From assembly GCA_019914995.1 (NCBI GenBank), contig CM034139.1, positions 935,001 through 999,000 of the forward strand: a stretch of 64,000 bases of DNA, in the 5' to 3' direction. Each line of letters opens with the position of its first letter. Position 1 is the stretch's first letter. Source of the stretch: Acanthochlamys bracteata. Taxonomy: Eukaryota > Streptophyta > Magnoliopsida > Pandanales > Velloziaceae. The notes beneath the pieces are model-generated. The model was not told the origin of the DNA, did no database searches, and was given only the letters and a program-made list of their open reading frames with translations. Made by a program: the position numbers and the translations under genes. Shown here piece after piece: positions 37,143-50,500 of this stretch.

Positions 37143-38181
37143 TAGATCTAGTTGCAAGTTATGAAGAAAGAAACATATTCCATTCGCAGAACAATATGCG
37201 ATACTTAATATTACTTCCTTTGAAAGACAGCCAGTACAAGTAATGTGCATACTTATTTTTTATAACTCAATAGCCAGACAATACCAAAACCGTCATTCTG
37301 CATGACAAATTGATTTTAAAAGACCTACAAAATTAAAATATAAACTCATAATCTGCGTTTAAAAGACTTCTGATAACACTTGTATAGAAGAGCATATGAT
37401 GTTATAAAATTCCATCTTTCATTTACTTCTTACCTCCTATTTACTTCTGAAGGAAGTAATATTGCAATATTTCTTACCTTTCAACTTTCAGTACTTATAC
37501 ATATCGCATTTATCCAGCTAAATTATTCCATTTGTTATCTCGTAACTAGCAAACTACTTACCATTTGAAGACCATTTATTATTGGATTTCAATATTTGTT
37601 ATAGGATTTCACTAATTATTACTATATTTTATTATCTAATCGAAGCAGTGAAAATTTTGGTTCGAATGCACCTTTTTCAAACAATGTTCGACGAAGGTGT
37701 TATTCAAAATATAGTCGAGCACATAATTCGTCTAAAATTCAAAAACAAGTCTTAAATCAGATCGAGGAAGGTAAGTTGTAGGAAGAAGTCGCTATTCGGC
37801 TTAATTTAAAAATCACATCTGTCGAAATATACTGTGCAAACTAGAGAGACTTAACTTAAAAACTCGAATTAAAAAAACAAATTTATACAATAAGTTATTT
37901 AATAAAAAACCCGAATTCTAAAGCTTCTTTATAGTAAGTATATAATGAGATAACAAAAAGTCGCTTCTTACAAAATTTGTAACCCGGTAATAACACGTTT
38001 CACGTGAATTTTGGATAAGAATCGAGAGAGATTTTTACTTACGTAACAACTACTGTATCCTACCGACCAAAATTACTTCAGGGCCTTATAAATTACAAAG
38101 CAGAGCCAGCCGATGCAATGACTAAAACAGCTTTCCCAAGTTCTAGAAAGTCCCAGGAAGAAAACAGCTCCCAGAAGGACC

Positions 38182-38392
38182 TCATAAATGATCAACACCC
38201 CAGATAAGATCTATCAGTTGTATCAAATAAGCATAGGTTCTTTTAAAAGCTTGCTCATCTTCAAACTCGGCAGCCATACAAACTCTACGATCCCTGCTTG
38301 CTCTTATTGTCACACATAAGCTTTCATCATATGCGCTCTCATTGCAGCCGTCAATCCCTTCCTGAGCATTTTGCAGAGCAATGTGAATTATA
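38182..38392 (-). CDS. Unassigned exon-like open stretch
   Basis: On the minus strand, a CTGTAG acceptor-like site is followed by one base plus 69 codons without a stop (IIHIALQNAQEGIDG...VDHL), ending TGA at 38182-38184. The translation looks protein-like, with CVTIRASRDRRVCMAAEF followed by EDEQAFKRTYAYLIQLIDLI, and it lacks the low complexity of the surrounding DNA. It has no usable start of its own and is not part of the known Notchless C-terminus, which ends at 38517. It could be the last exon of another gene, an alternative last exon, or a captured or pseudogene exon. I do not recognise the family. Confidence 0.35.
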
Positions 38393-38516
38393 CTACAGAA
38401 ACAAATGACAATGGCTGGTTATTATGTGCTGAACCTGAACTATGCAGGAAGATGAATTCAGTTCGATATATACTATTGCATACCATCACCATAAACAATA
38501 CAAGCTTGGAGACAAT

Positions 38517-41500
38517 TTAATGCATCCACAACTTGAGTACTCTGTCTTTGCCACCAGATGCTACCTTCTCACCATCTGGACTCCAATCTACAGCATAAAC
38601 CTTTACAAGAGAGAGCAAAAAATTGATTAACCAAAAAGACCAGGGAGAAATATCTGAAAATCAACAACCAAAGGAAAGTTGATATTTTAGAAGAATAAAT
38701 CTGTGGGTTCAGGATTACCTCATCCGCATGTCCTGGAAGATCTTGCTTCAACTTTTGGGAACTGATATCCCAAACCTGAAGTGGAACATCAAATCCATTA
38801 GTGAGCTGCACATAGATGGCAGCAAAATTTTTAAACCATTTCAGAATGATATTGGCAACTAGAAATCAGCAGCCGACTTGTAAATGCAAAGCTCAATACA
38901 TGACTATGCAGTAAAAATGGGTTGTTAACAAAGCGAGACCTAGATGCTCATTTAATAAAAAAAGTCCCAAATGTTAACATGTGACTTGTAAGGTCAACCT
39001 CTCAAAATAGATGGTTAAGAATTTTAAATAAGAGAGCATTTCCAGTAATATGAAAACAAAAATTATGTTGAACATTCGATCTTTTCTTCCTTAGGCTTTT
39101 GTGACAATGCAAGCTTTCCTGCGGTCTTGAGAGATCATAACTGAATCTAAAAACGCTTTCAAAATAGTTAACTTGGAATAAATATGAGCACAGGCTATTT
39201 AATTATCTTAAAATCCACTTCAACATTCTAACTACATGACTGACAATTAAATCAGCTTTCTTCAAGACTTGTCTACATATGGTATCCAACTATAAGAGCA
39301 TCAGCCGAGCGGTCTACTTACAAACAATTAGAAGCCCACACTTCGGCTCTGAAAAAACAAGGACTGCACTGCGTGAGACAGCATATAACATGAACGAACA
39401 TAGGTGCTCGAGCATAGCTGCCCACAAAAGCAAGTAGGAGAAAACATGTGTTGGTGGCTAACCAAAAGGGGGACAAAAAACAGTAAGGAAGACCATATGT
39501 GATGAATGTTTCTATAGTTATTCAATATGAAATACTAATAAAATTCACTACCCTGGAAACAAGCGGTAAGAATGCTATACTAACACAAACCCACAATTAA
39601 TTAGAGTCACAGAACATGCTATCAATATGAATCAATCATGGTAAAATTAGCACTATAAGTTGAAGTTCTTCAATAAAAAATTTTAAAAAAAAGAGTAACA
39701 AATAACTAATGCAACTATCACCAATTGCCACCAAAGAGAGTTTATTTTATATATGCCACTCATGTTTCAAATCTTCATACATGGCACTAAAGTATATTTT
39801 CGTTCCAAAATTGCCACTTCGCTAGTTGATTGTTAACTTTCGATTATATGATATTAAAATATTATTTTTATTAACCCAAAGTTATCATCGCACAAATACT
39901 TAGATGTTTAACAAACGCTATTCTAAAGTTTTTATCTTTTAGAATGCTATACTAATCTAGTTAGAAAAGTTAAAAATTTTATAAATGTAAGTTGTAATAT
40001 TATAACCATTTCTTAGTTTTCAATTATGGTTATTCATAGAAGATTTACTTCAATTTTTGGGAAAAAAATAATAGTTCATCTATATATACCTATATAACTG
40101 TAAGTAAAAAACTCCAACATAATGTAAATTATAGACTCAAACAATGGTATGTTCCATGGCCCACTTAAGATCATATTTTGTTTGAAAATTTCCTTTTGAT
40201 ATATATTGATAAAAGACATATTCCAAAGAAATATAAAATAATTCTTAATTTTAAATATATTACAAGAGTAACTTTTACAAACTTTATAAAATAAAAAAAT
40301 ATTTTTAATAATAAAAATTAAAAATTTGATGTCATGTAATCAAAAGTTAGTGGTCTAGAAGAGCAGCAAATTTTAAATATAATTTGAGTTGCGTATATGG
40401 AACTTTTGACATATGAGTGGCACATATGATATGAACCCAAACCATAACGGTAATGGATGATGTCTACCCATAAAATTAGTTCAATGAGACTCGAGACAAG
40501 TTTCATTCACTAACTACGTTCACAAGAGACAGAATTACCTTCAAAGTTGAGTCCTTGCTTCCACTTAGAAGAAGTCTGCTGTCCGCTGACCAGCTACATC
40601 AACAGTAAGTTGCAGGCTTTAGTAACTAGCAAAAGCCAATAACAGCATTACCAAAGAGGGAAAGGAGAAACAAAAGAGAACTACCTTATTTGATACACAG
40701 GTCCAACATGCCCACGAAAGGTAGCAACAAACTTCCCTGTAATCCCGTTCCACAATTTGACAGATTTGTCAAATGAAGCACTAGCCAACCAGCGACCATC
40801 CGGGGAAAAGTAGACATGATTTACAAGCTGCAAAGTAAACATCTTACCTACCTACCGAAATTTTAAGAACTCAGAAAGCAAGAAAATAACACCCCAAGAA
40901 AAGGCTTTTCCTAAAAAAGCGCTAACATGAAACCGCAGAAGTTCAATTAGCCCTAGAACTTTAGGCGAACATTTAGTGATGTCCCTCAACTTCTAAAAGG
41001 GAATTCAATGTCCCTGGCATTTTGATTTGTAATAATATAGGCTTCCCTTGTCAAATTAGAAGAAAAACGTAATCGCATATATCAGACAGAGAACTGCATG
41101 ACTTAATATCAATTTTCTCCAACACATCATTCACAATCATATACATCAAAGCAACAACAACAACAACAAAACTAAGCCTTACACCACTACATCAGATCAG
41201 CGACAATGATTCTTCCCACCATGGTGCTCTATTATGAATAACATCCCAAGTCAAGACAATAACTGATGATTATATTAATAAAAAGAATATGTTTACTTAT
41301 ATATATAGTAAATATATTCTTAAAAATATGAAAAAGAAAACTTAAAAATATATATATTGTATCATTTCTGTCATTTTGATCAAGTGACCGGATGGCGTGA
41401 ATTCGTAGTCTGATTGAGCTGAAATTTTATGGATATATTTCTAACTCATAGTTCTTCATATCCAACAGTGGAGATTGGATTTGGAGGTCACTCCGACCAT

Positions 41501-44500
41501 AAACCGGAGAGGGAGTGCCCTTATCCCTCCCCATATATATATATATATATGATGGGGATAGGGGCACTTTAGGGGCACCCTTTTCAATCTAAAGTTCCAA
41601 ATTCAATCTCCACCGTTAAATATGAAGAATTATTAGTAAAAAATATGCTGACAAAATTTCAACTCAATCGGAATACAAATCAATCTCCATCCGGCGTTTG
41701 ATCAAATGATATAAATAATAAAATTTGACAAAGATGTTCTTTTTTCTTTTTATGTCATTTTGATCGAAAGATTTGATGGAGATCAATTTATGATCCTATT
41801 GAGTTAAAATTTTGTAGACGTCTTTGTAACTCATAGTTTTTCATATCCAACGGTGGAGATTATATTTAAAATTTTTTATGCATCTTTTTAAAAGGGGGTG
41901 CCCTAAGGTGCCCCTAAAGGTGGGGTGCCCCTATCCCCACCCATATATATATATATATATATATATACCAACTAAGAAATGTTAGAAAAAGTGTAAACTA
42001 GGACAAAAGAGTGCACTATTAACACATTTCTGTATTAAAAAAATTAGAAGCTCCAAAAACACATTACACCTCAAATGTTCAGATATTATTGATGACCAAA
42101 TGATAAAAGCTCAGGGCTGATTCTGGACTTTTACCACTATATGAATAAAGGAAAGGTACAAAGAAGGCATATTGGCTTCTCATACTATTGTTAAGACAAA
42201 TGGGAGTATTTCCACAAAGCAAGAAATTCAACAAAGTATCCTACAACTCTATACAGCCTTATGTATGGAAAGAACTTAATGGCAAACAGGAAGGGGGAAA
42301 AACATCAAATATTCAATATGCGATAATCGTACTTAAATGATTGTATATGGTACCTGCTGGTGACCAGTTAAACGATCTTTTGGGTGCTTGCTGACACTAG
42401 GCTCCCATAAAATCATTGTAAAATCATCGGAACCTGAAACTAGTCGTTCTGGAGCATTGCCCCTCATCTTTCTGTACCTTTCAAGCGCAACCTGAGACAT
42501 CGAGAAAGGAAATTGCGATGAAAAGTCTAAGCCTTCACCAATAGTGACAAAACTATCACGGCAATGTCTAGAAGAGTTCTAGTTTTGTTGATATAACTTG
42601 GAGAAACAAGAAAACAGCACATTGCAACGATCTACTACTGCAACTACTTTCTTGTTTACAGCTGCTAAGCCCATATTAACCTTCCGCATACAAATATTAC
42701 TTGTAACAACACTAAAAGTACCTTGCTGGTGATGAGAATTTGCAGTATTCAAAAACAATTCTCAATTAAGGTGAATCAGAGAATCATATGAATTATTTGG
42801 ATATATAGAACAAGAATTAAAGAAATATCTGTGAATCTCCAGCCAACCAGCATCAACAGTTTTCTATTTACATTTTTCAAAAACTTCAATTATGCAATAA
42901 TGAAATTTGACAACTGTCGATCGAGATACATGGCATAAGAATGTCCCATTGAGCAAGAACACCCACGAGTATATCTCCAGGAATCAAATATGCCTCTCCC
43001 TTAATTGTCTCAACTATTAGAGTAAACCTCCAAAAATAATATCATCACTATGTATGCACAACAAGGTCTCTTGGCATTCAACAAAGCTAACAGAAGTTCA
43101 AGAAATCCAACAGTTCAAAAATAGATACATAAACTCCCATTCCTACTTGTTTGCTCTGTGTTTTATGGTTAGTTCTTTAAATGATGAAAAGCCTAAACTT
43201 GTTAACCACAGTAAGCAAACCACTGAACTACTTTGAGCAATATGCAAGGCTTTCTATTGGAGATTCAATAACTATAACAAACAAGCAACGGAACCTACTT
43301 CGAACCACTGAACCCAACTCAATCACAATCTAACTCAAACCTGCTGCATCTCTTCTGGAGATGAAAAGGATTTCGTTTTGTGATCAAATGCGCCAGTACG
43401 AAGAGTGTACTCAGTGCTCAACGCAAGAGAATTAACCCAATGACCATGTCCCTAGAAGCAAACAAAAGTCAGTAACTTAAAAGATTGACATAGGAAAAAC
43501 AATGGAAGATGAGAATAGCTTGTTATTAGTTAAATATTGGAAGAGATAGACATTCCCTTAATGAAAATGGAAATGTGGCAATGAATATTAAGCATAAAGC
43601 AACAATAGCAAAAACCAAAAAGAAAAACAATCAAAATCTTATCCCGGTGAAAACTGCTAAACGGATCTAAGGCCCATCAGGGCTCATTTACTTTTTTGGA
43701 AGTAAGTTTTTAGACTTACTAGGAATCGAGTTTTTTGGAAGTGGTTGTTGGAAGTGACTGTGTTTACTTGAATTTGAAAATGAGAACTGAAGTGACTTTC
43801 TAGTGCAAAGTATACACAGGAACTAACCAAAACTCACTTTTTGATAGGAGAAGTGAGTTTCGGTGGAATTAAACACACCCTTAGTTGAAACTCATATAGC
43901 TTCAAGCCAAGATGGTTTAAAAGAGAACAAGAGGTGAGAACAAGAGGTAAAAAAAGAGGTAATACTTTGAGGTACCAAGGCTACTAATCCTACTTTTGAG
44001 ACAGAACAGAATGTCAGAGTTATTGAACCTATCTTGAGCAATTAAGGGCCTTGTATTGGTGCTTGATAGTTGATACCCATTGCAAGTAAACTGGCTATAA
44101 ATTTATGAGTAATCTTGAAAACAAAATATATAGCTAGACATAATATATTTTTATGGACAATCAAGCGTCAGGTATTGTCAAACAAAGATAACATTGGTCC
44201 TTTATTTCTGAATCTCCACTCCTTCGATTTCACCTATGGTGCCATGCCTTGTCATTAGGTCTTTACAGGTTAATATATTAGTTATAAACAAAGAATTGCC
44301 ATGGTTCAACTTAGAAAAATTTTCAAGTTATCATATTTGTAGGCAGTTTCACTATAAATAAGAATCATATGATTAAAGTTCAAGTATTTTTAAATAAAGG
44401 AAAAAATGAGTAGGGGCATCATTTTGATAAAGCTGTGTCAAAACAAAATCACTTTTAAGCTTGTACCATGTTTCATTCTCCTGCAAACAGCGTCATATTA

Positions 44501-47500
44501 TGCCATCCCAATATGCTAAATCAGCGGTTCATAAGTGCCAAATAAATCCTTAATCTTATTCATTATAAGTTAGTTTCCAATTTAGTTTCGTGATAACTAT
44601 AGACCTTTTGCTTTGATAGCCAATACAGACAATTCATTTAGGGGGGAATATCATCAAATGACTCTTTTTAAAAAGCCAACCCACAAAAAGCAAATTGAAC
44701 TCCAGGTAACATGGATACTGTATCAATTAATCTTTATATCTATGAGTCATCAATTAACCATCCCAAAACAAATGGAGAAGCGAATATTTTAACCAACTTC
44801 TGTAGATGGCAACTTGGTTTGACCTGCCATCTGCTTTCCTATTCTGACAACATGACAAGGACAACATAAGTTCATCGAAAAAACCAGAAAACAAAAATAA
44901 GACTAGCAAATTATCATGTCGTATTCAACCAACTTTTTCAAGAGTAACCACCCTGACTTGTCTGTTGCTTTCTTAAAATATAATAGATAGTCTGAAAAAA
45001 CATGACAAAAATATAACAATATAACAGATTCAACAAAGCTATCTCCTTTCTTTATCTATTGCGCTCAAAACGCAATAGATCTAGTGTCTGCGAAACAATA
45101 CTTTAAAGTGAATAAAAGAAAGGGGCGCTAGAAGTTTGACCCCATGCCATGACTCCTCCACAGTGGCAAATCTGTTTAATCATTCCTGGGACACTCGTCA
45201 CAACCTTAATTCGAAATTTATCTCAACCCTTGCTTTCTTCCATTTTGAAAACACGCCTCTTGTTAAGATTTAAAAAAAAAAAGCTACAAACTACATGAAA
45301 GAAAAGAAACATAATCAAATGCATTTGTATAAATTTCTATTTAATTAAAGGGGTCTTGCAAATAATAAGAAATGCATTTTGTTATTTAGGGAATCTGTAT
45401 ATAAGATATCATGTGTTGCACATTAGAGAACCTCATATTGTCAATTACCAACGCCATGTATAGCCAAAGTACGTCATTCTACTGTTGTTTCCATATATCG
45501 TATTAGCACAGCAAACTATTCAGATATTTCACTTGAAACATCAAATCATGAAAACTTGGACAAATGCCCCATGCCTGTTGTCACATCAATGATTATTCTC
45601 ATATTTGATCTAGTATGCAAAACTGATATTGCAGGGCCACATATGCACATGGTCAAAATGCACATAAGCCATGCAAAATGCGGCACAATGATGGTAGTAT
45701 ATAAGCGCAGCATTGGTCTTCCTAAAAATAACAGATTTCAGCAAAGTTGCACAGACCAAACAACATCAAGACATATGCAAAGAAAGAAGTGTTACATACT
45801 GGCAGCAAGTGAAGATGCTACCTTCAGTTCACGGATTAGCTTTCCTTGAGTAGTCTCCCATACTTTGATAGTACAGTCTTGTGAACTGCATCAACAGTGT
45901 CAAATGAGATTGATCAACTATACAAGCACCAAAAACTCTAGCTTACTTAGAGCCCTATAGTTTAGAAAACAGAGGAAACAAAGTAAAATATGCCAATATC
46001 TGACAGCAAAATTGGACCACTATTCAGGTAATAGATAAAGCTGCTAACTACAATTCTTTGCAACTGAAAACAGACAGCGTATACAGTTAGTATTAAAATC
46101 AGTAGACAAAATATTCCCTCTAATTATAGTGTGTCATCAATGGATAATAATGAAGGGATCGATCATCTTGAAGTGACTACAAGCCATAATTTCCAGAGTG
46201 AGATTGACAATATTTAAATCTATAGAAGCTTGACAATGCATCTCTAGAGTCTAGATCATCCAAATCCCATATATTTGTCACATCATCATTTTATACAAAT
46301 CAGAGCATTATTAAGCTCCTAAATGAGGAATGTGCAAGAGATGCCAACATATAAGTATCCAGTTATTCTTTATCAGCTTACAGCTAACCAAGACAGACAT
46401 TGAAATGTACGCACTATTTGATTACTAAGACTTCTTGATATATAAAACCTTACCTTGTATATATAAACCCATCACCACCCCACTTCACACATGTTACTGC
46501 AAGGGTATGGCCACTAAGGCATATTACACACTTCTTCAAAGTAATATCCCAAATGCGTGCATCACCATCTTTGCTGGAACTAACAAAGCGCCGACACGGA
46601 GCTTGCAAGTGAACAGGTTCCCATGAGATACCAGTTATCCACTTTTTGTGACCCTATTTCATTCAAGCAACAGAATAAAATCAACCCATCATCACAAACA
46701 AAAAGGCATACAATTCAAGTACTAGTTCATAGAAATTGCCGCAAAACTCCCATCTAAGTAGGTAACATTAAACCAATTTATAGTAAAATAGTAGTGAAAC
46801 CTAATCCTTTAATAAGCATTGATACAAATATTTTAAAATTTAAGATTGATAGAGAAATTTGAGCTCGCCCTTTGTAGAACATAAAAGGGCTGAATCTACA
46901 GATGGAAAACTTCGTAGTTCTTCTATGAAATGAGTTAGTTTAAATTTACAGGTACTAAAGTGAATGCGTGCTCTATGAGAACACTCCCAAGGTTGCTACC
47001 CAAATATTAAACGGCTTTGAGGTCTTAATATTGAATAATTTGCCCCATGAAGTAGCAGCATTGTGCCACAACACCTCCACCAATGCCACAGGTGATCCAA
47101 CAACAACCTCTACTAATGCTGCAGCACCTTATGTTTAACTGTCAAAAATCTATCACTGCTACTAACCAGTAAATTCTTAGCAGCATGACTCACCATGCTG
47201 TAGAACTACTATTCTTGCCCTCATTGTTATAATCCTCTACCAGGCAGACATAAACAAGTACCTTGCCCTCAAGACCTCCTCAGTCTTGAACCTGATGGTC
47301 GAAACAGGCAGGTAATGCTAATTTTTAGTTCATCGCCTTGTATTCCTCTAGTAGGCCTCCTACCTTGAAGCCAATTAATTCCATTAGTCTGTAGCTAATG
47401 CACTGCTAAAGGATCTCAACTCGGACTAAACGTATGGAGTAACTCCTACGACAATATCCTTACGTAGTGCATGCTTCCAATTCCACTGTGGCGTGTGATC

Positions 47501-50500
47501 TGAGAGGTATCGAAACCCTTCTTTATGAGAATCTTCATGTTAGACACTGACAAAATCCATAGTTTGGGATGTTGCCACCCGACCCAATGGGAAATCATCT
47601 CTAGAATCTGACATGCCTTTTAGGTCCGAAATAATAGCAACACAAAGATATAAAGAGAAGGACTTTGTAATCTTGTCAGGTATGATTAACAAAAACAAAA
47701 CATGAGATGGAGGCACCAAAACCACAAGGTACAAAGTAGTTAGCTACGACCATGATTGAAATTAAGATCCAACTCAGAGCTTTCTCAGGAATGTTGATAG
47801 TAATCCGAAATGAAAATTAAATGCCAGCATCTTCAAACTTGATTCAATTAGGTATCACATTCGAGCATGAAAACATATTCTGCGGACATGCTTAGATTAA
47901 CTTGAACATGGTTAGATGCACATTCAATCCATTCATCAAATAGATGTATGATAGAAAATATTCATATACTAAGCACACTAAACGCTTTCCAAACTTTGTG
48001 CGTGAAATGCTTTCAAGAATAAAAACGTATTCTCATACACACCCTAATTACTATTAACAGTTTAAATAAACCAAGCAAATACCAAAAGCTAGAAGGAGCC
48101 AAATACTAATGAAGACATTGACTCTGCTATAAAGTAATATGCATGATATATGTCATATGATTCAAGGATAATGCATGGCATAGCTCACTAACTGGCATAG
48201 CAGTGGAAACTATCTGAAAGTAAGGCATTTTGTTACGAGCTATTAATTAGCAAAAGGCTACGCAAATCTTTTTCTTTTTGAGAAACTAAAATGCTAGGAA
48301 GTTTCTTATCCAATATATATGAAAACAGAAAATTAAAAAAGAAAAAAGATCAATCAAGATTTTTCAATATCAAAATTATATGAAGTACAAAGCTCGCAAC
48401 ATAAGAGAAATATGCCAATCATCTGGTAGTTCAAATATTAGGATGGTCAAAGTGAAATGAACAAAAGTCTAGCCATATGTTTTCCATCACCTATGACCAA
48501 AATGAGTTAAGCATGCTGTAGAGAGTATTTGGAATTACTTTGAGCGTTCCACCAGATTTATTCCCAGTTTTAGGGTCCCAACACAAAAGTTCTCCAGACT
48601 TGCTTCCACTCACAAGATGCTTAGAATCAGGAGACCAAGCAATAGCAAGCACCCAATCCTTATGCCCTGTCGAAGGTTATCATAGTTGGAATTACAAATA
48701 AAAGGGGAAAACCTATATAAAATACATAAGCAAAATAATTACAACTACCCCAGTTCCCCTCTTGGAACAAAAAACTAGGATATACGCCTATACTATAAAT
48801 TTCTAATTGTTCAAGATAAACTGTGAACATACACTGAGAGACAGGAAGGAATATAAGTATATGCCTACAAACTTGTGAAAATTTAAAACATCACAGTGAT
48901 GGGGCTGTGCTCTTTAATACAAGACATCATTCACTTTTTGTTTGCATGAATCAGGACAGAGTGAAGTATCAAGAAAGCTAATTTAAGGAAAGAACAAACT
49001 GGCAACAGCCACATGTACAATAGAGGCCTAAAGTTCAGATTTCACACATTTTAAGAGATATTCAGAATTGGCAAATGCAGAAAGAATCTCAAATGACTTC
49101 TTGAATTAAGTGGGAACTTTCCATGGACTAAAGAAATAGTAAGGAGAACTTCTAATTAGGTGGGCCACTTGACCAACCTGACAACCAAACCAGTGTTTCT
49201 CCACCCCACCTAAATCTTGCATAACCATCACTTCGTTTGGTGCTTCATTCGGCACCATTCCAGCTAAAGAACTTACAACTATTATTCTTAAAGGATACAG
49301 CTTTGTCTCCATATTGTTAACTGATTACATGTTCATTCACTACGCAAAATGGAGAAGAGAAGACTGGGACCATTTGACGGGGTACCATTCTGACAATTGC
49401 CACACTCGAACATTCCATTCCCATGTATCTTCAAATTCCTACTCTCCACCTTATATCTTTCTTGCTTGTTCAGTTCACCTCTTCCAGTGAACCAGATAAT
49501 AACTCCGGAGTTTCATGTCATGAACACCACCAAATCATGGTTGAAAATTATAATTCTCAGTGCAACAGTAGCCAAGTCACATCATAACATAATGCCTCAG
49601 ATCACAAATAACAAGTGAAAAGAAGAGAAAAGAGCATAAAGTCTTTCTTGCTACCAAAGGTCTCATCCTGGACTTGAAAACAATTTGATAGTGATTGAAT
49701 CATAGTCCAATGACAAAATTTATTGAGCAATTATCAACTCCAAACACATACTCATTTGACTCCTTCCTCCCCAATTAACTGATATTTGTTGCCACTTCAT
49801 AAATCACTACATTTAAACTCATACTCGATGCTTTCCTCCCCATGTAACCGATATCACCTAGCACCTCAAACTTCATAACTCACTATACCCTGCCACTACA
49901 ACAACAACAAACTAAGCCTTTATCCCACGTGCGTGGGATCGGCTACATGAATCCGTTTTTCCATTCCATTTGATTATAAACCAGATCCAACGAAAGACTC
50001 AATTCCTCTAAATCATTTGCCACCTCTCTATGCGAAGTTAATTTTGGTCTGCCCCTTTTTCTTAAAGTGTTTAAAAGGAATCACATCGCTCTTATACACT
50101 GCAGCATCTTTAGAACTGCGCAAAACATGCCCAAACATCTAAACCTATCTTCCCTTAACTTGTCCTCGATCGGCGCGCTGCTACTTGTTGGCGTATATTT
50201 TTATTTCATATTTTGTCCATTCTAATATACTCACAAATCTATCTTAAAATTCTCATTTCCACTATATTTATCTTATGAACATGTTGACCTTTAATATCCC
50301 AACACTCGCTATTTTTAACACCCTACTACCAACACAAAAACTAAAATAATCAGATGCAAAGTGCCCTCCACTAACCCAAAACTCCATTTGATTCAAAAGG
50401 ATCAGGTCCGCGCAATCAATCATATGGATTGGCAAATAGATAAGAAGATCCATATGAGTCTACCTAAATTCACCTCGACCTGAGAGGTTGATTAACAGGT

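Larger units (their letters stand above)
34727..38181. other. Gene-free repeat-bearing stretch
   Basis: No protein gene is recognised. It contains the diverged repeats at 34792-35520, a partial MITE-like block at 35002-35215 ('agggtgtgtttgctaag'), a TTTACA-rich low-complexity run (35926-36058), two loosely similar blocks at about 36210-36350 and 36590-36730, and a MITE at 36906-37142. Confidence 0.5.

Noticed and set aside
38182-38600. Extension of Notchless into the 38182-38392 exon
   Set aside because: The family C-terminus (GGKDRVLKLW plus one or two residues) is complete at 38517, and the phases do not fit a simple extra exon.
45556-45849. 97-codon plus-strand frame
   Set aside because: It overlaps Notchless exon 7 in antisense and resembles nothing.
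46860-47750. Possible retroelement piece in Notchless intron 5
   Set aside because: Composition differs a little from the flanks, but no motif, ends or repeats could be shown.
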